From Citricoccus sp. WCRC_4 (GTDB lineage Bacteria > Actinomycetota > Actinomycetes > Actinomycetales > Micrococcaceae), in contig JAPFFX010000041.1 of the NCBI GenBank assembly GCA_026645375.1, positions 1 to 19,726 on the forward strand: a stretch of 19,726 nucleotides of DNA, written 5' to 3'. Numbering within the stretch: the stretch's first letter is position 1; each line of letters begins with the position of its first letter. Positions 13,943 to 19,726 of this stretch are shown here, piece after piece. A program made the position numbers and the translations under genes. Under the pieces are notes generated by a model, which was not told where the DNA came from, did no database searches, and saw only the letters and a list, made by a program, of their open reading frames with translations.

Positions 13943-14989
13943 ATGAAGGCCGCATTCATGTACGGCGCGGGAGACGTCCGCGTCGAGACCGTTGACGACC
14001 CCACCATCCTGGAACCGACCGATGCGATCATCCGGACCGTGCGCTCCTGCGTCTGCGGTTCGGACCTGCACCCCTTCCACACCATGCCCCCGGCGGAGAC
14101 CGGCAGTCCGATGGGCCACGAGGTCATCGGCATCGTGGAGGAGACCGGGTCGGACGTCGCCACGCTCACGCCCGGTGACCTGGTGATCTCGTCCTTCACC
14201 TACCAGGACAACACCTGCGTGCACTGCCGCGAGGGCTTTCACGTCTCCTGCCTGCACGGCGGCTTCTTCGGCGGTCAGGGGATCGGCCTGCAGGCCGAGT
14301 ACGTGCGGGTCCCGCAGGCCGACGGGACCCTGGTGGTGGTGCCCGACGTCGACGAGACCGGCAACGGCTCCGAGGACCTGCTCGCGAGCCTGCTGACCCT
14401 CTCCGACGTCTACCTCACCGGATACCACGCCGCCCACATGGGGCGGGTCGGCCGTGGCAAGACCGTCGCCGTCGTCGGGGACGGCGCCGTCGGGCTCTCC
14501 GCGGTCCTGGCCTCCCGGCAGCTCGGTGCCGAGAGGATCATCCTGATGGGCCGGCACACCGCGCGGACCGACCTGGGGCGGGAGTTCGGCGCGACCGACG
14601 TCGTCAGCGAACGGGGCCCGGAAGGCATCGACCGGGTCCGGGAACTGACCTCCGGGGAGGGTGCCCACGTGGTGATCGAGGCCGTGGGGCACCTGCCGGC
14701 GCACGAACAGGCCGTGGGCGCTGTCCGCCCGGGCGGGACCATCTCCCGGGTGGGTGTGCCGCAGTTCGCGGAGGCGCCCCTGGGCGGCCGGCTGTTCCGG
14801 CACAGCATCACGTTGACCGGAGGGACGGCGCCGGTGCGGGCCTACATCGAGCGGGCGCTGCCCGGGGTGCTCTCGGGTGAGATCACCCCGGGCAGGGTCT
14901 TCGACCGCTCCATGCCCTTGGACCGGACCCCCGAGGCCTACGCGGCCATGGACGCCCGCGAGGCACTCAAGGTGATGCTGGTGCCGTGA
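13943..14989 (+). CDS. Zinc-dependent medium-chain alcohol dehydrogenase
   Basis: This 348-residue enzyme of the medium-chain dehydrogenase/reductase family would oxidise alcohols or reduce aldehydes/ketones in the cytosol. Catalytic zinc ligands are Cys38 (in CVCGSDLH) and His59-Glu60 (GHEVIG). The structural zinc lobe has Cys92, Cys95 and Cys103 plus Asp89 where most relatives have the first cysteine. The nucleotide site is VVGDGAVG at 177-184. The residue after the second strand lies in LMGRHTAR (201-208) rather than being an acidic residue, which favours NADP(H); this is an inference. ATG at 13943 starts the family pattern directly (MKAAFMYGAGDVRVE). An upstream in-frame ATG at 13865 adds 26 unlikely residues. 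It converges on the aminotransferase gene with only 17 bases between stops. Confidence 0.9.
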   Translation: MKAAFMYGAGDVRVETVDDPTILEPTDAIIRTVRSCVCGSDLHPFHTMPPAETGSPMGHEVIGIVEETGSDVATLTPGDLVISSFTYQDNTCVHCREGFHVSCLHGGFFGGQGIGLQAEYVRVPQADGTLVVVPDVDETGNGSEDLLASLLTLSDVYLTGYHAAHMGRVGRGKTVAVVGDGAVGLSAVLASRQLGAERIILMGRHTARTDLGREFGATDVVSERGPEGIDRVRELTSGEGAHVVIEAVGHLPAHEQAVGAVRPGGTISRVGVPQFAEAPLGGRLFRHSITLTGGTAPVRAYIERALPGVLSGEITPGRVFDRSMPLDRTPEAYAAMDAREALKVMLVP

Positions 14990-15006
14990 TCACCCGACGC
15001 CCGGTG

Positions 15007-16287
15007 TCAGCTCGCCAGTTCGAGGGTCCTCAATTGGGCGGCGTGCTCCTCCACGGCCGAGCGCAGGATCGCCAGGCCGCGCTCCAGGATCTCGTCGTCA
15101 GTGGTCAGGGGCGCCATGACCTTGATGACCTCGTCATGGGGGCCGGCGGCCTCGATCAGCAGGCCGTTCTGCACGCAGGTGCGCCGAATGGCCGCAGAGA
15201 CCTGCTCGTCGAGGACGTCCAGGCCCTGCATCATCCCCCGTCCCTTGACCCGGGAACCGGGGACCTGCTTCGAGAGGTCGAGCAGGCACTCGCGGACCCT
15301 GGCCGAACGCCGGCTGACCGTCTCGGCGAAATCGGCCGTGGTCCAGAACTTCCGCAACGCCACCTCGGCGGTGACGAAGGCGTGGGCGTTGCCCCGGAAG
15401 GTGCCGTTGTGCTCCCCGGGCAGCCACTCGTCCAGCTTCGGACGGATCAGCAGGATGGACATCGGCAGTCCGAATCCGGACAGTGACTTGGACAGGACGA
15501 CCATGTCCGGGTCCACGCCCATCTCCTCGAAGCTGAAGAACGTCCCGGTGCGTCCGCAGCCGGCCTGGATGTCGTCGATGATCAGCTTGGCACCGTACTC
15601 GGCGGCCAGGGCGGCGATGCGCCGGAGCCAGTCCGGGGAAGCCTGGTTGAGCCCGCCCTCGCCCTGGACGACCTCGAGGAGGATGGCCGCCGGGGCGTCG
15701 ACCCCGCTGGAGGGATCGGCCAGCATCTTCGCCAGCGTCTCGCTGGTGTCCACGCCGTCACCGTTGTAGCCGTCGTACGGCATGCGGGTCACCCCGTGCA
15801 GCCCCAGTCCGGTCATCCGGTGGTGCTGATTGCCGGTCGCCGCCAGCGCCCCGGCGCTGCCGCCGTGGAACGCGTTGGTGAAGGCGATCACGTTGCTGCG
15901 GCCGGTGACCTTGCGGGCCAGCTTCAGTGCGGCCTCGACGGCGTTGGTGCCGGTGGGGCCGGTGAACATCACCCGGTAGTCCATGTCCCGCGGAGCGAGG
16001 ATGACCTCCTGCAACGTGGTCAGGAAGCGGGCCTTGGCCTCGGTGTGCAGGTCCAGGCCGTGGGTGATTCCGTCCCCGGCGATGTATTCCATCAGTGCGG
16101 CCTTCATGTCCGGGTCATTGTGCCCGTAGTTGAGGGAGCCGGCTCCGGCGAGGAAGTCGATGTACTCGTTGCCCTCGCCGTCGTACAGGAGGCTGCCCAC
16201 GGCCGTGCTCAGCACGTGGGGGAACGACCGGCAGTAACTCCGGACCTGGGACTCTCGTTCGGTGAAGACGTCGTGGTGATCGGACAC
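15007..16287 (-). CDS. ectB: L-2,4-diaminobutyrate aminotransferase (EctB-type)
   Basis: This 426-residue class III PLP aminotransferase would convert L-aspartate semialdehyde plus L-glutamate to L-2,4-diaminobutyrate and 2-oxoglutarate. Diagnostic EctB-like blocks are NYGHNDPDMKAALMEYI (53-69), FTGPTGTNAVEAALKLARK (108-126), IIDDIQAGCGRTGTFFSFE (236-254, PLP-ring Asp239) and VLSKSLSGFGLPMSILLI (264-281) with Schiff-base Lys267. I chose GTG at 16285-16287 because GGAAGGAAA lies five to eight bases upstream and the length is then the family norm. A longer frame to 16650 is non-coding in character. No ectoine genes (ectA, ectC, ectD) adjoin it. Instead it is divergent from a Pls/PosA-type synthetase, so I infer it supplies diaminobutyrate to that enzyme. 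A diaminobutyrate transaminase of siderophore type is an alternative name for the same reaction. Confidence 0.88.
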   Translation of the reverse strand: MSDHHDVFTERESQVRSYCRSFPHVLSTAVGSLLYDGEGNEYIDFLAGAGSLNYGHNDPDMKAALMEYIAGDGITHGLDLHTEAKARFLTTLQEVILAPRDMDYRVMFTGPTGTNAVEAALKLARKVTGRSNVIAFTNAFHGGSAGALAATGNQHHRMTGLGLHGVTRMPYDGYNGDGVDTSETLAKMLADPSSGVDAPAAILLEVVQGEGGLNQASPDWLRRIAALAAEYGAKLIIDDIQAGCGRTGTFFSFEEMGVDPDMVVLSKSLSGFGLPMSILLIRPKLDEWLPGEHNGTFRGNAHAFVTAEVALRKFWTTADFAETVSRRSARVRECLLDLSKQVPGSRVKGRGMMQGLDVLDEQVSAAIRRTCVQNGLLIEAAGPHDEVIKVMAPLTTDDEILERGLAILRSAVEEHAAQLRTLELAS

Positions 16288-16692
16288 TGCACTTTCCTTC
16301 CAACTGGGATGGCCGCAACGGGGATGGGGTCGTCGGCCCGGGCAGACCTCACGGTCATAACCACCGTACGAACGGGCGGCGCCCCGGGCATGGGTGGGAG
16401 GCACCTGTCCCGTACCTACGTGCTCGTACCGCACCGATCGTGGGCCCTGAGGGGGATGGGCCGCGATGGATGGGCCCCTGCGCAGCGCACCGCCGAGGGC
16501 GACCAAGTGCGTCATCAGTGGGGTCCGGGTATCGAGCGGGTAGACCACGCGTATGGCGGCGGGGAATCGAGTATGCGTCACGGATCTGCGCCGTGCGGTG
16601 CGTCCATACCGTGGAGGGCGATGCTGCGACCGCCCTGTGGTCGCGGACACCGTCTCTCAGAACCCCCTATGAGCAGAATCATGAGGCTTTCG
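16288..16692. promoter_or_regulatory. Divergent control region between ectB-type gene and synthetase gene
   Basis: About 405 bases separate the two start codons. The stretch holds an inverted repeat ACGGT (16351-16355) / ACCGT (16363-16367), two direct CGTACC copies (16411-16416 and 16425-16430, 14 bases apart), two GATGGGCC copies 14 bases apart (16455-16462 and 16469-16476), and an inverted repeat GCGACC (16626-16631) / GGTCGC (16639-16644). I see no consensus promoter on either strand. GTGGAGGG at 16611-16618 is too close to the ATG at 16621 to serve it. The length and repeats suggest shared regulation of both genes. Confidence 0.4.
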
Positions 16693-19600
16693 ATGGCTCC
16701 GGACGAGATATCCGAATCCAGCGTCGACACCACCGGCATGCTGACCGAGGTCCGTACGGCTGAGGCAGCGCCGGCTGAGTCGTTCCTGTTACTCCAGTCC
16801 CCGCACGACCAGGAGGTCCGCTGGCGTCCGGGCGAGCGGATGGAGACACTGTTCGAGGAGCAGTGCGACACCCTGGCCCGGGAGGGCCGGGCAGACCAGC
16901 TGGCCGTGGACACCGGCAACAGGACGCTGACCTACGCACAGCTGGACGCCATGGCGAACCAGCTGGCCCGGTACCTGATGGCCGACGGCGCGAAGGCCGG
17001 TGACCGGATCGCCTTGCTCTTCGACCAGGCCATCTGGTCCTACGCCGCGATGCTGGCCGTGCTGAAGATCCGGGCCGCGTACGTGCCCCTCGACGCCGGC
17101 TTCCCGCCCGACCGCATCGACTACATCATGGAGGACTCCGGGTGCAGCAGGGTCCTGACCCTGAACCACCTGGTCAACGTCCTGCCGGAGACCGACGTGA
17201 TCGCGCTGACGCTGGACACCGAGGTGCCGCTGATCAAGCAGCTGCCATCGTCCCGGCTGGGCGAGCACGAGAAGCCCGAGCCGGTCGAGGACCTGGCCTA
17301 CATCATCTACACCTCGGGGTCGACCGGACGCCCCAAGGGCGTGGCCATCGAGCACCCCAGCATCTGCAACTTCCTCCGCGTCGCCGCGGAGGTCTACGGG
17401 TACCGGAGCGATGACCGTGTCTACCAGGGCCTGACCATCGCCTTCGACTTCTCCGTCGAGGAGATGTGGGTGCCGTGGATGGTCGGGGCCACGCTCGTGC
17501 CCAAGCCCAGCTCGGCGAGCATGCTCGGCGCCGACCTCGAGGAGTACCTGCTCGAGAACCGCATCACGGCGATGTGCTGCGTGCCCACGCTGCTGGCGAC
17601 CATCGAGGGGGAATTGCCGGACCTCCGGTTCCTGCTCGTCTCCGGTGAGGCCTGTCCCCGGGACCTGGCCGAACGCTGGCACCTGCCCGGCCGGCGGTTC
17701 CTCAACGTCTACGGCCCCACCGAGGCGACCGTGACCGCGACCATGGAGGTCCTCGAACCCGGCAAGCCGATCACCCTCGGCCAGCCCCTGCCGACCTACA
17801 CGACCATGATCCTGGACCCGGACGAGCCGCGGGCCCTGGCCCCCGGCGAGATGGGCGAACTCGGCATCGCGGGCATCGGGGTCGCAGCCGGCTACCTGAA
17901 CAACCCGGAGAAGACCAGCCAGGTCTTCATCGACGACTTCCTGGACATCCCGAACAACCCCTCCGGGCGCATCTACCGCAGTGGGGACCTGTGCCGAGTC
18001 AACGAGTCCGGGGAGATCGAGTACTTCGGCCGGATCGACACCCAGGTGAAGATCCGCGGCTACCGGATCGAGCTGTCCGAGATCGAATCGGTGCTCCTGC
18101 AGGTGCCCGGGATCGCCCAGGCCGTGGTCGACACCCACGAGCCGGCTCCGGGGATGGTCGAGCTGGCCGCGTTCTACACGCTCCGCAGTGACGTCCTCTC
18201 CCTCGACCCCCATGCGATCCAGGACGAGCTCCGCGACCGGTTGCCGGGGTACATGGTCCCGGCCTTCTACGAGCAGCTCGAGACCATGCCGATGCTCCCC
18301 AGCGACAAGGCTGACCGCAAGAACCTGCCCACGCCGAAGAACCGGCTGGGCGTGGCGACCGACGTCGAATACGTGGCGCCTGCGAACGGCACCGAGGAGG
18401 CCCTCGCCGAGCAGCTCGGGTCCGTGCTGGGCCTGGACCGCGTCTCCGTCGAGGCGCACGTCTTCGAGGAGCTGGGCGCCAACTCACTGACGATCGCGCA
18501 GTTCTCCGCCGCGCTGCGCCGGGAGACCGACCTGCCGCCCCTCGGCGTGCAGGACATCTACCAGCACCCCACGATCCGCGAGCTCGCCGCGGCGCTGGCG
18601 ACCGGCACGAGCAGCGTGGTGGAGTGGGCGGAACCGTACGACGTGCCCTCGGCCCGGCGGGCCACCACCTTCGACTTCGTGCTCTGCGGCATCCTGCAGG
18701 CCGTGGTCTCCCTGGCCTACTCCGGCGCACTCATGTTCGTCCTGGTGGCCGGCTACGAGTGGGTGATCGAGGGGAACGGAATCCTGGAGCTCTGGCTCCG
18801 TTCGGTCGGCTTCACGGTGGGCTTCTTCCTCCTGGTCTGCCTCGCGCCCATCGCGCTCAAGTGGATGGTGATCGGCCGGTGGAAGGAACAGCACATCCGG
18901 ATCTGGAGCCTGGCCTATCTCAGGTTCTGGTTCGTCAAGGCGCTCGTGCAGATGAACCCGATGGCCGTGTTCGTCGGGACGCCGGTCCTCCCGTTCTACC
19001 TGCGCCTGATGGGCGCGAAGATCGGCTCCAACGTCACGATCATGAGCTGGAGCCTGCCCGTGTGCACCGACCTGCTGACCATCGGCGACAACACGGTGAT
19101 CCACAAGGAGTCCCACTACCTCGGCTACCGGGCCTACCAGGGGTGGATCCAGACCGGCCGGGTCACGATCGGCAGGAACGCGCACGTCAGCGAGAAGACC
19201 GTCCTGGACATCCACACCACGATGGAGGACGGGGCCCAGCTGGGGCACGCGTCCTCCCTGCAGCGCCTGCAGACCATCCCCGCGGGAGAGAGCTGGTACG
19301 GCTCTCCCGCGGTCCCGGCCGACGTGAGGTTCCAGCGGGTCGGGCCGATGCCCACCAGCAAGCTGCAGAGGCTCTTCTACGGACTGTCCACCCTGGTCAC
19401 CAATGCGGCGGTGTTCAGCCCACTGCCCCTGCTGCTCATCGCGCTGCTCCTCCCTCCCTACCTGGACACCGGTCACCTGAACCCGGCGAACCCGGCGTTC
19501 TTCGTCGACCTGGCCCTGGTCTCCGTCATCCTGGTCATCGGCGCACTGCTCCTCGCCCTGCTCGTGGCCACCACGATTCCCCGGCTCCTGTACCTGCTCA

Positions 19601-19726
19601 TCACCCCGGGGAAGGCCTACCCGCTCTACGGACTGCACTATGCGGTCCACCGGGCCATCTTCTTCCTGACCGATGTCTTCCCGCTGATGCACATCACCGC
19701 TGACAGCTCCCTCGTGGTGCACTACC
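16693..19726 (+). CDS. Pls/PosA-family single-module peptide synthetase, C-terminus cut by window
   Basis: The frame is open to the window end: 1011 residues are present, while relatives are about 1300. The adenylation domain (about 50-550) has YIIYTSGSTGRPKG (203-216), NVYGPTEAT (338-346), YRSGDL (428-433), GRIDTQVKIRGYRIELSEIE (446-465) and Lys539. The carrier domain has ELGANSL with the phosphopantetheine serine at Ser598. There is no condensation or thioesterase domain. Membrane helices follow at about 660-690, 704-728, 896-924 and 935-970, with a left-handed beta-helix-like block between (about 775-875). This matches epsilon-poly-lysine synthetase-type enzymes, which polymerise one diamino acid in the membrane. 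By-eye specificity residues are D252, F253, E256, C295, L315, S317, V339, V347, T348, K539. I chose ATG 16693 because GAGG lies six bases upstream; 16669 and 16681 are alternatives. Confidence 0.9.
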   Translation, partial: MAPDEISESSVDTTGMLTEVRTAEAAPAESFLLLQSPHDQEVRWRPGERMETLFEEQCDTLAREGRADQLAVDTGNRTLTYAQLDAMANQLARYLMADGAKAGDRIALLFDQAIWSYAAMLAVLKIRAAYVPLDAGFPPDRIDYIMEDSGCSRVLTLNHLVNVLPETDVIALTLDTEVPLIKQLPSSRLGEHEKPEPVEDLAYIIYTSGSTGRPKGVAIEHPSICNFLRVAAEVYGYRSDDRVYQGLTIAFDFSVEEMWVPWMVGATLVPKPSSASMLGADLEEYLLENRITAMCCVPTLLATIEGELPDLRFLLVSGEACPRDLAERWHLPGRRFLNVYGPTEATVTATMEVLEPGKPITLGQPLPTYTTMILDPDEPRALAPGEMGELGIAGIGVAAGYLNNPEKTSQVFIDDFLDIPNNPSGRIYRSGDLCRVNESGEIEYFGRIDTQVKIRGYRIELSEIESVLLQVPGIAQAVVDTHEPAPGMVELAAFYTLRSDVLSLDPHAIQDELRDRLPGYMVPAFYEQLETMPMLPSDKADRKNLPTPKNRLGVATDVEYVAPANGTEEALAEQLGSVLGLDRVSVEAHVFEELGANSLTIAQFSAALRRETDLPPLGVQDIYQHPTIRELAAALATGTSSVVEWAEPYDVPSARRATTFDFVLCGILQAVVSLAYSGALMFVLVAGYEWVIEGNGILELWLRSVGFTVGFFLLVCLAPIALKWMVIGRWKEQHIRIWSLAYLRFWFVKALVQMNPMAVFVGTPVLPFYLRLMGAKIGSNVTIMSWSLPVCTDLLTIGDNTVIHKESHYLGYRAYQGWIQTGRVTIGRNAHVSEKTVLDIHTTMEDGAQLGHASSLQRLQTIPAGESWYGSPAVPADVRFQRVGPMPTSKLQRLFYGLSTLVTNAAVFSPLPLLLIALLLPPYLDTGHLNPANPAFFVDLALVSVILVIGALLLALLVATTIPRLLYLLITPGKAYPLYGLHYAVHRAIFFLTDVFPLMHITADSSLVVHY

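Noticed and set aside
12893..14803. Long minus-strand open frame over DUF2252 and the dehydrogenase
   Set aside because: It is the complement of two well-supported + strand genes and shows only low-complexity composition.
15007..16287. Ectoine biosynthesis cluster
   Set aside because: Only the ectB-type gene is present. The neighbours are an alcohol dehydrogenase and a peptide synthetase, not ectA, ectC or ectD.
16621..16692. Synthetase start at ATG 16621 after GTGGAGGG
   Set aside because: The purine-rich site is only two to three bases from this ATG, and the added residues (rich in Pro, Arg, Cys) are unlike the family N-terminus.
16789..18459. Long minus-strand open frame opposite the synthetase
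   Set aside because: The + strand has all adenylation and carrier motifs, and the minus frame is repetitive Val/Asp/Gly/His-rich shadow.

Overview
The window is high-GC DNA with strong G/C third-position bias, several GTG starts, Shine-Dalgarno sites mixed with apparently leaderless starts, and families typical of Actinobacteria (an Hrp1-like CBS protein, DUF4383, DUF2252, an Rv2258c-like methyltransferase, an EctB-type aminotransferase, a Pls/PosA-family synthetase). A member of the Micrococcales, perhaps Micrococcaceae (Kocuria/Citricoccus/Arthrobacter-like), is my best guess. It is an inference from family content, not a proven assignment. I saw no tRNA, rRNA, CRISPR array, insertion sequence or phage gene.

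Left part (1-4120), mostly + strand: a DUF4383 membrane protein and an Hrp1-like tandem CBS protein form a probable stress operon. A DUF2071 protein follows. Then comes about 880 bp of poorly coding DNA that holds what looks like a broken minus-strand gene for a small secreted protein. After it are a small secreted or anchored protein of unknown function and a SnoaL/NTF2-like protein.

Middle part (4120-8507): a minus-strand operon encodes an HSL-type alpha/beta hydrolase, a condensation/acyltransferase-fold protein and a zinc-ribbon six-helix membrane protein (DUF6320-like). All junctions are 4-nt GTGA overlaps, and a 12-residue, apparently leaderless ORF is coupled to the first gene in the same way. 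A YkvI-type transporter is transcribed divergently from a good promoter with a perfect 12-bp palindrome next to the predicted transcription start.

Right-middle part (8581-14989): a TPR-LuxR regulator is followed, across a perfect 8-bp inverted repeat, by a winged-helix class I methyltransferase. A five-helix membrane protein converges on it. Next are a DUF2252 protein, preceded by an overlapping 11-residue ORF with two cysteines that owns the only good ribosome-binding site, and a zinc alcohol dehydrogenase.

Right end (15007-19726): an EctB-type L-2,4-diaminobutyrate aminotransferase is divergent from a Pls/PosA-family single-module synthetase (A-PCP-membrane/beta-helix domains; cut by the window edge). 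No ectA or ectC accompanies ectB. The simplest reading is a compact locus that makes L-diaminobutyrate and assembles it into a cationic isopeptide homopolymer or short oligomer, analogous to epsilon-poly-lysine. This is the most interesting candidate system in the window.
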